From contig JAJOZX010009443.1 of NCBI GenBank assembly GCA_023014485.1, positions 1 through 64,000 on the forward strand: a stretch of DNA of 64,000 nucleotides. Reading direction: 5' to 3'. The first letter of the stretch is position 1. Every line of letters starts with the position of its first letter. The stretch is from Bathynomus jamesi (lineage: Eukaryota > Arthropoda > Malacostraca > Isopoda > Cirolanidae). Under the pieces are notes generated by a model, which was given only the letters and a program-made list of their open reading frames with translations, had not been told where the DNA came from and did not search any database. Below, piece by piece: positions 42,907-53,975 of this stretch. The position numbers and the translations under genes are program-made.

Positions 42907-43195
42907 CACACCTTTGGTTAGCTTCCGCCCGAATTGTTAATTCTGACGAAGGTCAAGCTTTTCACTCCACCTTAGACCTACAGTTTAACGTGGAATCCGA
43001 ACCACGCCCCACCAGCAGCCCAGCATCTAGGCCACCCAGGGTACCCATTTATCTACCAACCACTTTCTTTATTGTGTGGAAGGATGAACAGCTGGGTTTT
43101 GATACGCGCCGGCTGCAGTCACCGGGTCTCGAACCCGGGGCCGATGGATTCGTAGTCAGCGACGCTAACCACTACACCACCACACGGCATTTGGA
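42905..43195 (-). repeat. Two-headed tRNA SINE (SINE-2), minus copy
   Basis: Minus-strand copy with both tRNA-like units: B boxes read here as GGTCTCGAACCCGG (43124-43138 region) and GGAATCCGAACCACG. It faces the SINE-1 head at 43198, giving a head-to-head arrangement of two SINE families. Confidence 0.82.
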
Positions 43196-43197
43196 AG

Positions 43198-43494
43198 AGT
43201 GGAGTCCATGGTGTAATGGTATCGCGTCTGACCGGCAATCGGAAGATCCCGGGTTCGATTCCCAGGTGGTACTTCATTTTTTAATTTGTTCCGTTTTCTC
43301 TCTCTCGTCTTGCGCGGAATATCTCCTATACAAGCGTCGTTCTTTACGTTATTTATACTGCGTGTTCTTTGCAGTTGAATGTATATATATATATATATAT
43401 ATATACATTCAACTGCAAAGAACACGCAGTATAAATAACGTAAAGAACGTCTTGCGCGGAATATCTCCTATACAAGCGTCGTTCTTTACGTTTA
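43198..43494. repeat. SINE-1 with folded tail around (TA)n
   Basis: Plus copy (43198-43380) with TGGTGTAATGGTATCGCG (A box) and GGGTTCGATTCCC (B box). Its 3' tail is then repeated in reverse (43406-43449) across a (TA)n centre (43381-43405), and part of the tail repeats forward again to 43491. Here the TA tract is the axis of the palindrome. Confidence 0.8.
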
Positions 43495-43743
43495 TATATA
43501 TATATATATATAATACCTTTCTTCTTTCTTATCCTCAGTTGCATTAAGAGGGTCTAATAAACATTATATTCAGATGAAGTAACGCATGTCCAAAAAGGGG
43601 CCCCAACTAACTGAACGCTTCATAACCAAACCCGTTCTTTAGGTCACCCATTAACGAGCTTCAAGGGCCATTTCAGCTATGGGTTCTCATATCCATAAAA
43701 TTGTCATTTTCCAATTGCTTTCTGTACCTAGGAAATGTCTCTC

Positions 43744-43745
<2 letters not shown>

Positions 43746-43800
<55 letters not shown>
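43746..43800. repeat. (TA)n tract
   Basis: About 55 bp of TA repeats followed by (TG)n. Confidence 0.95.
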
Positions 43801-43812
<12 letters not shown>

Positions 43813-44880
43813 AGAGACCGGTCGTAAATTTCTTTCCTCGCCGTTCTCAAACATCATGAAATCAAAACAAAGGCTATACACGTGGGCATGAAATAGGCCC
43901 ACGGAGGAAACACAGATTTTGTGTGTATTTCCCGAAATGACCACCAGAGGACGTGACCAAGGCCTATAAAATGCGATTTCTTTCTCAAATCACGCTCGCT
44001 TACCATTTTCTCGTTTTTGTCGTTACATCTCAGTCTCAGCGCCTTCGTCAGTAACACCACTCGTCACGCCACCCACTCTCCGGCCTTTGCCGGAGAGCGG
44101 CCCGCTGTTCCGTCAAGGCTCCGGTCGAGCATACACGAAGTCTATCATCGAGTAAGGCCCTCTGCAATTTCATCTTGCAAGAAACATCATCACTGCTACA
44201 GAAGTTTCCGTTGGCCCCCTTTTCAACGAGTCTCTACCAACCCTCAACACACTTCCTCTCGCCGGTAAGACCAGTCCGCCTTCAGATGCATCACCTTTCA
44301 ATTCCAGGTCCGTAAACCTTCTAACAGGCTACAAGCCACAAGCCTACCTTTGCCTTCGTCTTAAACACTTTCCGCGTAGCCTACATAGTGTAACCTCAGC
44401 GAAGCGAATAGGCTATACCCAAAAGTGTACGCAAACAACTGGCAAACTAACTCTCCTAATACGACTACAGTAGGCCTGTTTAATTATTTTACCGTATTCA
44501 ATTACCTTACCATATGTGTCTCCACTTGTTTATGTGCTCATTTATGCATTTTATGTTTACTTGCCTAATCCGTTTACTGTACCACATCGTACTTTCATTA
44601 CCTCAGTCATTATAGGTGTTTTTTGTCATTATTGTATTCACTTAACGCTTATACTGGATAAACCATTTCTCAAATAATCAGTTATTACCGTATACATAAT
44701 TGTTAATCAGTGAACAAATAATTCATTTATTTTTCTAATTAAACAAAAAACAACAAAGTAATATTTTCCTCCTTATTAAATATTTTGTTTGCGCCGTATC
44801 CCAAACTGGTGACCCCTAATTATTTATTCATTTCAATTAAATTCATAAATTATATTAAGCCTACTAGGCCACTACAAATT
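43801..44880 (+). repeat. Possible solo LTR or promoter-bearing repeat
   Basis: GC-rich stretch with a strong TATA motif (CCTATAAAATGCG near 43967), an initiator-like TCTCAGTCTC 60 bp on, and a hairpin CTCTCCGGCC/CCGGAGAG near 44078. Near the end, AACTGGTGACCCC (44803) and ACTACAAATTGGTGATG (44873) resemble the LTR-end/primer-binding-site style of Gypsy-type elements. No gag or pol was recognised, so this is tentative. Confidence 0.3.
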
Positions 44881-44939
44881 GGTGATGCGTGTCAGAATAA
44901 AATGAACATCCTCCCAAAGCAATGAAATGGACTTGAAGC

Positions 44940-45290
44940 ATGTCTTGTTATCCTGTTCTGTTTAGTACTGGGAGACGTTAGGCAGGAGACAGGTAGTGCT
45001 GAAACTCCCGTTTCTCCTCTCACTGTCTTCCTTAGCTCATCTTTTTCAGTGTCATCTACCTTGTGAGCAATCCAGCATGGTCTCAAACACACGCTTCTCC
45101 ATCTATTCCTCATTACACATACTGACATACATGCATCTTACACACTACAAGTTCTTTTCAAATTAAAAAAAAAGCCTAGTTTTTAACAGCCTCGTAGACC
45201 TTTATTTCGGCTCTCCTTTTTCTTCCATGGGGGGGGCATTTTTGCGGGCGTTCGTCTTTCACCCCTCCCTGCGTGAAAAAACTTAAAAAC
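44940..45290 (-). mobile_element. Jockey-like LINE 3' UTR, minus copy
   Basis: The complement matches 35500-35905: GCCCCCCCCATGGAAG, AGGTCTACGAGGCTG, GTAATGAGGAATAGATGGAG, ACCATGCTGGATTG and GTCTCCTGCCTAACGTC occur in the same order. Coding sequence is absent. Confidence 0.62.
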
Positions 45291-45319
45291 AACAACAACA
45301 AGAAAGTACTATAACTGTA

Positions 45320-45660
45320 ATTGAAAAAGAATTTGATTATAAACACATTCTTAACTTCCCTTACCACGTAAATTTAAACCCCTTCCGACCTTACAGTACT
45401 TAAAACAAGTGCAATTAACGTATTTCTCAAAGTATAAAAATACTATTAATTTCGCTTCCTTAATAAAAAGTCCAGATAATGCGGTTGGTTGTGTCTATTC
45501 TATCGGATGTAAGCAATGCGATTCAGTTTGTATCAAACTGGAAAATGTTTTTATACGTTAGAGTCAAACAGCATAAATACGCGTGTAGAACGGCAAATAA
45601 TTCTCATGCATCGTTTAACCATATGTATAGATGTACACTAACTGGGAAAGTTCGAGCATT
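45320..45660 (+). pseudogene. PLE-B nuclease fragment
   Basis: Contains KSPDNAVGCVYSIGCKQCDS and RVKQHKYACRTANNSHASFN (frameshifted apart), matching the GIY-YIG region of PLE-B at 15691-16130. The YIG part is changed (VCIKLENVF). The fragment is single, not folded. Confidence 0.72.
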
Positions 45661-46403
45661 CTATTATTAAAAAATAAAGACAACTGAAAGAAACCTAATA
45701 AATGACTACATACTTTGAGTATTAATAAGTAGCGCAGCGGGAGAAGGGGGACAAGGATAAAATCGGCAAAATGCATTTTCTGTTTGAAAAGACCGCTTAT
45801 TCTTCCCTCTATCGTCTCCAATCGGCAGATATCCCATTTTGTGACTGGAAACAGTCAGAGAAAATGGAAATTACCGAATTCAGTAAATCCATTTGAACAT
45901 TTTGCCGTACGAAAACGCTGGAAAGTTAACGTAGAAAGTATCTCCCCGTATAGAGTAGAGGATTGTAAATTACATTTTAAACTCCATACAACCAATCAAG
46001 GCAGAAACTAACCCCAAATACTCGTATATTTCTACCACAAAATCACCCCAGAGTCCAAAGAATCAATTCTAACCCAAATATGTTGGCGTTCAATCACTCG
46101 TTTGAGGAATCCCATATTTTTAAATCATTTTCACCCCAAAAGTTTCTGTACTTTATATAAATCAGGTTAAGGGCCTTAATCAAATTTGCAGCGGTGCATT
46201 CTGTAAATACTAAAGTTATTATTGATACAGTAAGTTAATAACAACCTCTGAAATTTGATGATTAATTTCTTACTGAAACTTCGCTCGGGGGTATGAGAAG
46301 CAATTTGGGGCAATATTGATGTGATATTGATGTTTAGATCAATCAGTGAAAGCCAATTTGTTCGGTCCACTAACTTCAATATAACCTCATTTCAATTGAT
46401 TTT

Positions 46404-46469
<66 letters not shown>

Positions 46470-46689
46470 GCCTGAGTTAGTACGAGTATGATTGTGATTG
46501 ATACAGGTAAATATATACGCTGCCAAACAAAAATAAAATTACAATAAACTGATTATGAATAGGGATGTCCTTTCAGTGATGATGAATCACGGAAGGAAGC
46601 CTCATCAGTACTTTGAGCCCTATTTGCTTAACAATGCTGCTGGGAGCTGTTTCTCTCTTCATACTCCCATTTAAATTATGAATACATCG

Positions 46690-46724
<35 letters not shown>

Positions 46725-46736
46725 GTGTGTGTGTGC
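45661..46736. other. Spacer with long (TA)n at 46407-46466 and (TG)n
   Basis: No coding or element ends recognised apart from the microsatellites ((TG)n at 46692-46735). Confidence 0.6.
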
Positions 46737-47015
46737 CTAGGTGGTTTAGTGGTTAACGTCGCTGACTACAAATCCATCGGCCCGGGATCGAGACCCGGTG
46801 ACGGTGGCGTGCAGCAAAACCCAGCTGTTCATCCTTCCATAAAAGAAACGGTAGATAAATGGGTACCCTGGGTAGCCTAGTGGTTAAGACATTGGGCTGC
46901 TGGTGGAGCGTGGTTCGGATTCCACATTAAACTGTAGGTCTAAGGTGGAGTGACGAGTTTGACCTTCGTCAAAATGAACATTTCGGACGGAAACAAAACC
47001 AAGGTTAACCAAGAT
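46737..47015 (+). repeat. Two-headed tRNA SINE (SINE-2), plus copy
   Basis: Unit A: GGTGGTTTAGTGGTTAACG with CCGGGATCGAGACCCGG. Unit B: TAGCCTAGTGGTTAAGAC with GTGGTTCGGATTCC. Same order and linker as 19844-20140, with the linker slightly shortened. Confidence 0.82.
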
Positions 47016-47283
47016 TTTTTATATATTGCAATGTATGGGAATAATGTAATAAGGTTAATTAATTACTGGTTATAAAGTAACTAACAAACAAAACTGTTCA
47101 TGTAAACAAAGTGAAGGAACCAAAATGGCGGTTCCGTCTGGTTCGTTTCTGAAACAACATTTATAAATTCTTAAGCATATGAAATTAAAACATGGATGTT
47201 AAACACTCGTGTAATTTAGGGAAAAAGACACGAATTTAATTGTCTATTTAATTTTGACGAAGTTCGGATAAAAATACTATATA
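47016..47283. other. AT-rich spacer
   Basis: Nothing recognised. Confidence 0.6.
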
Positions 47284-47450
47284 CAGGTTACCCAAAAAAC
47301 TAGGAAAATAACTAATGTAAAAATTACATTAAAATACAAACATAGCCATGAGAATTAGACTTTGTCGTGGAGGAGTTCGAAAAATGGAACGCCGAATCAA
47401 AATCATATTTTTGTATAAAATGGGAAAACTCCGTTAGAATTAGGTTGTTA
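47284..47450 (+). mobile_element. 5' fragment of a mariner-type element
   Basis: CAGGTTACCCAAAAAACTAG follows TATA. An ATG at 47384 opens a 17-codon frame (MERRIKIIFLYKMGKLR) resembling a mariner N-terminal helix, ended by TAG at 47435. No right end found. Confidence 0.5.
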
Positions 47451-48290
47451 CATTATTAACAAGTTTAACGCCATGTTAAAATTACACCTTCTGAAATGTT
47501 AAAAATTCTTAAAAATAAGATAAATCAAAAAGAGAATCTTATTTAGGTATGTAAGGAAATCTTACGCCTGGCAGGCTCGCGCGGCAACAGGGGGTCACCG
47601 GCCGGAAAAGTTGTCGTATATAAATCAAATTTTATTAAAAAAAAGGAACGAGAATGAAATTTATATCAAGTTACTCTTTACCTATTGTGGAATAACGTAG
47701 GATAAAATTATGTTAGTTAAAAGATGGGATTAATGTCTCTATTGTAATATAAAACGCGAAGCGAAAGGCGCCAAATGAGAAGTACGCTGCATTCGTGCAT
47801 CTCAAGGCGTTGTGAACGAATGTTCTCCCACAAAATGTGCAAAAATTAAAAAAAAAAATAGTTAGTTCTCTTTTTAAGAACAAAAAACGAGTTCGTAGTG
47901 GAAGTTTGCTCAAGTATATAATTATTGTGCCGTACGAAAGAATTCAAATCGTGTGGGCACATAGAAACAAAAATTTTTCTAATTTTGAGTAAATTACTCG
48001 CCTAGCTAAAATTGTCTTTCCTTAAAAGAGACACTCCGTATATTCTGTTCGTGTCAGTAAATGCTCGAAACTAGTGTATCCTACATTATCCGTTTAGAAA
48101 ACGGACGGAGTTCCGTGCATTCGGTAGAAATGTAAAATACACAGGATTATAATGTAAAAATTCTCAAGAGAATAATTACTACTGTCAAAAGAAAGTACGT
48201 AAACAATGTAACTAATGTATGCATTAAACATTATAACTGAAATGGTCAAATAACCAGATAGGATTCAAATAATTCTATGAAATTGTATTA
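47451..48290. other. AT-rich spacer
   Basis: No element ends or coding similarity recognised. Confidence 0.6.
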
Positions 48291-48516
48291 CCGTATTTTA
48301 CGCCTCATAAAATGCTACAAGTGGAAAGACGCACCCTATATTTAGCAAAGAATATTTAGGAAAAAAATATTTCGAAGATTTATCAGCCTGACAAAAAATA
48401 TATTCCCATAACTTTATTAAAAGAACATTAAACAAAACAATAACATATGAGCCCTCAAGTGATTTTTGGAGACGTTTTTCAGGAAAAAGTAGCGTCTTAT
48501 GAGGCGTAAAATACGG
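48291..48516. mobile_element. MITE with CCGTATTTTACGCCTC ends
   Basis: 226 bp bounded by CCGTATTTTACGCCTCATAA and the complement TTATGAGGCGTAAAATACGG. The inverted repeats are about 29 bp. The flanks show only a partial 8-bp similarity, so hAT membership is a guess. Confidence 0.75.
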
Positions 48517-49143
48517 TATGTACTTAGCTAATACGCTCAAAAGGCCGGGTAGAGAAACAACTGTTACTCTAAATATAATTCAATCAAAATTGTAGTATGT
48601 ATACGTTCATTCATTTTTAATGGCCTTGCGTATTACAATATGGTTGTATTAAGTTAAATCCTATATACTATTGAGCTAAAATGTGTGTGTGTGTGTGTGT
48701 GTGTCCGCTTTCTTCGGAACCGTGCACAGACTAAACGGCACATCGGAAAATTCTGCAACCACCACCAACTGATAGCCCATGAGCTGCCGATGTGCTCTGT
48801 CAAGTTTCCCGGTCCTAGGTCACTCCGCGGCCGAGCACGAGCTATTTAATGTATATTACAAGTGAATGCAAATACTTCGAAAACGATACCCAGGTTGAAG
48901 AGCACTGTATAATTACACAATCTTCCAAGCTAGTAGTATGACCGCAAAATGTTCGAGTGCATATATGCAATTGCAATGTTGATCAATTGTTGCAAGGTGC
49001 CAGCCCCCTCCCCCCTAGGGGTAATGGGGGAAGGGTGGGGGTGGGGGTAATGGGGGAGAGGGGTGGGGGTAATGGGGGAGAGCAGTTTGGTAGTCCCGAT
49101 ATACAGCTAGCTGTGACATATACTGCTACATATACTGTGACAT
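48517..49143. other. Spacer with (TG)n and a G-rich minisatellite
   Basis: (TG)n at about 48681-48704. At 49014-49081 several GGGGGTAATGGGGGAGA-type units form a G-rich tract. Confidence 0.7.
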
Positions 49144-50410
49144 TAGTGATGTAGGTCACATCCGCATCCGCATCCGCACATTTCCTCGCATCCGCATCCG
49201 CACTTTGGACTGCGGATGTCGTGCGGATGTGGACCGTTGAGATAAAATGTCATTAATAAGCGTAAATTATCAAATTCTACTATATTAATAGAACTAGTTC
49301 ATTGTGCGCAAAAGTGATGCAAGCGACAAGACGAGAGGCTGTTCTTGTATGAAGTTACTCTCTTGCAACCTACTTAGATCCACGTTACAAAGCTAAGTTA
49401 TTTTCACCTAGTACATTAGAACGAGTTAAATCATCACTTGGCAAAGCAGTTGAAGAGCTTCAATCTCTTGAATCTGTCGCTTCGCCACCCACCAAAAGAA
49501 TAAAAGTTTCAGTGACAGAACCAACACCTTCAACAAGCAAATCTATCACAGAATCTGTCTCTCAGTTTCTTGAGTCAAGCAGCAATGACAGACCTACGCG
49601 ATGTCAAAAGATGTAGTAAAAATGATCGAGAGCTATCACCAAGAAAAACGCCTGGCTGCATGTGACAATCCTATTAGTTGGTGGAAAAATACGCAGAATA
49701 TCTATCCATACTTGAGTAAACTTGCGAGGAAACATTTAGCCTGTCCTCCAACAAACGTACCAAGCGAGAGATTATTTAGCAGTGCTGGATTAATATATGA
49801 TGAAAAGAGAAACAGACTGGCAGCAGAAAAGGCAGAAAAATTAATGTTCCTTAAGCATAACCTTCCTATAATTAAGTTTGAACATTAAACGATGAACATC
49901 TTAGTTTACTTTATTTTAATTACTCATTTATAAATATGCCTAATAAAACTTTAAACTTAATATAAATAGTTATCAAGCTAATTAAAGATCTCTTTCTATA
50001 AGGGTGGAGGAGGTTGGGGAAAGAGGTCGGTGGGGTGCATTTGAGTTGGGTTCACGTCCCGCATCCTGGTAACACAATTATGGTTTCTAATTGTGGCTGA
50101 AACTCAACAAAATATAACGAATTTATTTGCAGACGAATTCACTAATTGATTTCTATATTAGTTAGATGCTTAATATTATTTTATATGTTCAGAGAAAAGT
50201 ACAGCAATTATTGTACAATTAATCAATTATACTACATTATAGCTACAGCTCTCTCTATATAATAACTTATTATATACGTTAAACACAACAAATCTCGAAT
50301 ATATCCTAAAAAATAACGAAAATGTAGACATCCGCATCCGCATCCGCGGATGTTGAAATCAAACATCCTCATCCGCATATGTGAAAAAAATGACATCCGC
50401 TACATCACTA
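49144..50410 (+). mobile_element. hAT element with exact TSD, internally deleted
   Basis: Ends TAGTGATGTAGGTCACATCC and GACATCCGCTACATCACTA, flanked by a perfect 8-bp duplication TGTGACAT (49136-49143, 50411-50418). Subterminal CATCCGCATCCGC repeats occur at both ends. It carries the C-terminal part of a hAT transposase. At 1,267 bp it is far shorter than autonomous hATs. Confidence 0.93.
49362..49888 (+). pseudogene. hAT transposase C-terminal (dimerisation) region
   Basis: Frame 1 from 49362 reads LATYLDPRYKAKLFSPSTLE, then KSSLGKAVEELQSLESV, to a stop at 49614-49616. A +1 shift near 49600 continues as SWWKNTQNIYPYLSKLARK and VPSERLFSSAGLIYDEKRN, the hATC dimerisation motif, ending at TAA 49886-49888. 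Similar to ZBED-type hAT transposases. The BED finger and most of the catalytic core are missing. Confidence 0.88.
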
Positions 50411-50418
50411 TGTGACAT

Positions 50419-50800
50419 ACACTGCTACCTGCCCGGAGGGCGATAACGAGCTACCGCTTGTAACTACTAATTCTAGATTAAACTTTTATAACAGTCAAAT
50501 TTAAATTGCTTGTGCATTTTACTTAATTGTCTTTTTATCAAGTGTCATTCTTCGACAAATTTTCATTAGTGTCAAAAGTTTCCTTTTTCGTTGTAATTGA
50601 TTTAGAAATTCTGTGATTAATATATTATTTTTGTAAAAGGTTTTTCAATTATTTCCCTACACGGATTGGCAGAGAAATAAGAATATATAACAAGTGATAT
50701 ATGTATATAACCTTGGGTAAAACTTATAAGGTGATTTAAAGAAACCAGGCTAAAATAAAGGTATAAATCACACCTTAATATAAAACAAAACCGCCTATTA

Positions 50801-50805
<5 letters not shown>
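50419..50805. other. AT-rich spacer
   Basis: Nothing recognised. Confidence 0.6.

Positions 50806-50872
<67 letters not shown>
50806..50872. repeat. (TA)n tract
   Basis: About 67 bp; a matching tract (51835-51902) continues on the other side of the Tc1 element, so the element split one TA array. Confidence 0.95.
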
Positions 50873-50874
<2 letters not shown>

Positions 50875-51832
50875 CACACCGGACAAAAAATTAGTCACCC
50901 CTCTCAGAATGTACCTAATAACGTGTGACGGCGCCTCTGGCCTTGATAACCGCACGAATCCGGCGAGGCAGAGACTCTACGAGGTTGTGCATGTACTGAA
51001 CATCGATTTGCTGCCACTCGTTCATCAGCCGGTCCCGAAGTTCCGCCAGAGTCCGTGGGTGTCTATTCCTGCGCTTCACTTTCTGTTTCCAGCCTGAACA
51101 ACACCTTCGACGCATTCAGGATTAAAGGCTTCATTGGACCTGCGATGTACTCGTCGCCTCCCATCATTGGAGAACAAACAAAAAACGGGACTCATCGGAC
51201 CAAATTACACGTTTCCAATCTGCCGCAGTCCAGTTTTTGTGCCTCTGAGCCCATTTATAACGTGCCAATTTGTGACTTGCTGTTAACAGCGGCCTCTTCC
51301 GTGGTACCCTGCTCCAGATGTCCATCGCATGCAGTTCTCGTCGCAATGTCCGTTCGGAAATTGGTCGCTGGAGAACCTCATTGGTTTCTTGGAGCAATTG
51401 TTCTCTGGTTTGAAAACGATTTGCAGTTACTAGACGAGAAACATGGCGGCGGCCCCTATTGTCGAGAATTGTTTTCCGGCCACAGTTACGCCGTCGATAG
51501 TCAGTTGATTGCGAACTACACCACTCTTTGTAAACTCGCTGAACAGTACGCGTTGACACACCAACAAATTGGGCTACTTCAGACATTTTGTGTCCGTGGG
51601 CTCTGCCAAACACGATGGCTCCTTTTTGCCACTGAGTAACGTCTGCCTCACGACCCATTTTGCAGACTATATCCAACACACACTTTGTTCTTCACCACCT
51701 CATGAAACAGATCTGATCCTGTGTGCTACGTCACCGCTACTTGTCACTTACCAATGCTACATCAGCGCCCTCTGTGACCTTGAACTTCCTACTATCGGTG
51801 CTATTAGGGTGACTAATTTTTTGTCCGGTGTG

Positions 51833-51834
<2 letters not shown>
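50873..51834 (-). mobile_element. Tc1-like element inserted inside (TA)n
   Basis: Perfect 28-bp inverted ends starting AGCACACCGGACAAAAAATT, with TA on both sides. 962 bp, transposase on the minus strand with the middle deleted. Frame-preserved N-terminal part and identical ends suggest a young insertion. Confidence 0.93.
50915..51679 (-). pseudogene. Tc1-like transposase, internally deleted
   Basis: N-terminal part from 51649 (MGREADVTQWQKGAIVFGRA) with helix-turn-helix (SEVAQFVGVSTRTVQRVYKE), RNCGRKTI, a second HTH (SERTLRRELHAMDIWSRVPR) and VIWSDESRFLF (first catalytic D). The centre with the second D and the E is deleted near 51120-51164. The C-terminus follows in another frame: LAELRDRLMNEWQQI, SLPRRIRAVIKARGAVTRY, TAG at 50915-50917. 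Confidence 0.9.

Positions 51835-51902
<68 letters not shown>
51835..51902. repeat. (TA)n tract
   Basis: Right half of the TA array split by the Tc1 insertion. Confidence 0.95.
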
Positions 51903-51906
<4 letters not shown>

Positions 51907-53766
51907 ACCTGCCAATATTGGAAAATGAAAATGTGTATCACTATGAAAGCGCCTATAACAGTAACAATCTTTGGACTTGAAGTGACAGGTTAGGTAATGA
52001 GACTTCTTTGACTGCACAATTCACTTCTTTTTATGGCAAGAAATCGTCCATTATCTGCCGTAATCCGCCGCTAACGTAATCGTGCTGCCGTATTGTAAAC
52101 ACTACCCTGATGACGTCACCGAGGCGTCGGTATTTAAGAACTAATTTCTTTATTAAATAAAATTTTGGCATTTATTTGACAATGGATGGTTTTTATTTAT
52201 TTATTTATTTACCAATAAAATATATGTAAAATTTAAGCATCAGTACATTAGTCACTATTTTTCGAAATTTATAAAGGCTATCTTGGCCCATTAAACAAGT
52301 TCAGTGTGACGTCCGATTGTTCAGCTTTCTGCAATTGCTTTTTGCCGTATCATTTGTCAAGAAATGCATAGCAGATACGCAAAATGCGTAGTTGTTGGCA
52401 GGTCTGATTATATATATATTACTCAATTCTGGCAATATCGCGGTCATTAAATGCGACAAAAACTCACCCTTATCGCGAAAAATGTAAAAAATCCCCGAGT
52501 ATCGGGAGTACTATCTCGAAAAACGTTAAAAATTGGGGTGAAAGAAACCAAAAATGGCTTCTTTTTGTTAAGAAAACGTAATATAATACTTAGCAGATGT
52601 ATGTAGTAGTGTATAAACTGTTGATGGCGTGTTGCTACGCAGACGAACCAGTTTCTCGCGCGCATTTGTTCGAATGCGAGAGCTTTTATTATTTACCCTC
52701 ACAAGGGTAAGGAAAAGCGATCTTGAGCATCCTGATTTTGTAAATTTTTTTCAATTTTAGGTTATATTTCTGTATTTATTTAGGAGTAAAAAGTCCATTT
52801 CGGAAGAAAAAGTACAAATTTTTGGTTTGCGACTGACTTATCCCCCCCCCTTTTTTTTCCTATAAGCTATATATACATATTTTAGTATATCGCGAATTCG
52901 CTAACGTGGGTTGAGTCAGGACATATCCCTGCGAAAAAAAAAATTATATATATATATAATATATGGAAGAGGTTTTCCACAGGAAAATAAATGTTAAAAT
53001 TTTAAAAAATATTCCCTAAATTAACGTATTAATCATTTTATTCTGTTTGTATATAGTATTAATCTTTTATTTCTTAATATTGTATAAAGTGCCTTGGCAT
53101 CCTTTATCGATAAGCCTAACGATGCTCTCCAAAAGATGCCACATCTATAATCTTAGAGATATATATTCCTAAATTCTAAATGTTCTTTTCGGCTATTATA
53201 AATCAACATAAAAGAGTTGAGTGTAGAACCATAATTACGAAAATTCTTTTCCTATCATTATTAGAGTAGGACTTTGCAATTTTAATAATCTTTTGTAAAC
53301 GTGGCACCACGGGAGCTCCTCGAGGGAAAACACCTTGAGAGAGGCAGTTCGTGCCTCACCCTTTGAGTGTCAGTCAACCCAATTGGGTTTTCTTCGTTCA
53401 GAAGTCTCTAAGCGAATGTCGTGTTAAGGATTTGATTTTTCTAATTACTGTGAAAGAAATCTAATATTTTAAGTGATCTATCCTCGCGAAATAAAGACTG
53501 AAAAGGTAATTCGTCATTTATATCCTTCCACGAGAGAAGCATTCCACTCCCACAACGACTGAGTGGAGTGGGGGAGGGGGACACCATTGAGCGAAGGTAT
53601 AAATTGTTTTCCGTAACTCGCAGTCGGATTAAGTAAGTTTGAAAAGAAGAACCGTGGACGTCAGCAGTATAAACTTCATTGTCGGTGCAAGGAAGCGACA
53701 TACTGAGTTTACCTACATATCGGCGATGGCTGTCTAATGAAGAAGAGGCCATCTTGCGACATGATG

Positions 53767-53770
<4 letters not shown>
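51903..53770. other. Spacer, no gene recognised
   Basis: AT-rich with short TA tracts (about 52408, 52945). (TTTA)n near 52190-52210. The short open frames show no similarity I recognise. Confidence 0.55.
52111..52137 (+). promoter_or_regulatory. CRE-like and TATA-like motifs
   Basis: TGACGTCA (52111-52118) lies 12 bp before TATTTAAG. The pair resembles a core promoter, but no transcript or downstream coding region is visible. Confidence 0.2.

Positions 53771-53805
<35 letters not shown>
53771..53805. repeat. (TA)n tract
   Basis: Simple repeat next to an R1 copy. Confidence 0.95.
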
Positions 53806-53807
<2 letters not shown>

Positions 53808-53808
53808 T

Positions 53809-53975
53809 ACAACTCAGTGGGACCCCCTGAGAAACTGTTACACACAGACCGTGCATGAAACAAGGAACTCTTCTTGGAAAATTAAGTTCAATACAGTCGG
53901 AATAAGTACAGTCATGGTAAATGACAAATACTATGGTTTTTCTTTTTCATGATGGAAGCTGAACGTGGGTAACGT
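53809..53975 (+). repeat. Unknown repeat R1, single copy
   Basis: CAGACCGTGCATGAAACAAG, TTCTTGGAAAATTAAG and TTTTTCTTTTTCATGATGG match the R1 unit. It is not folded. A GTGGTG-rich stretch follows. Confidence 0.75.

Noticed and set aside
51055..51639. 194-codon open frame on the plus strand
   Set aside because: Antisense shadow of the Tc1 transposase on the minus strand.
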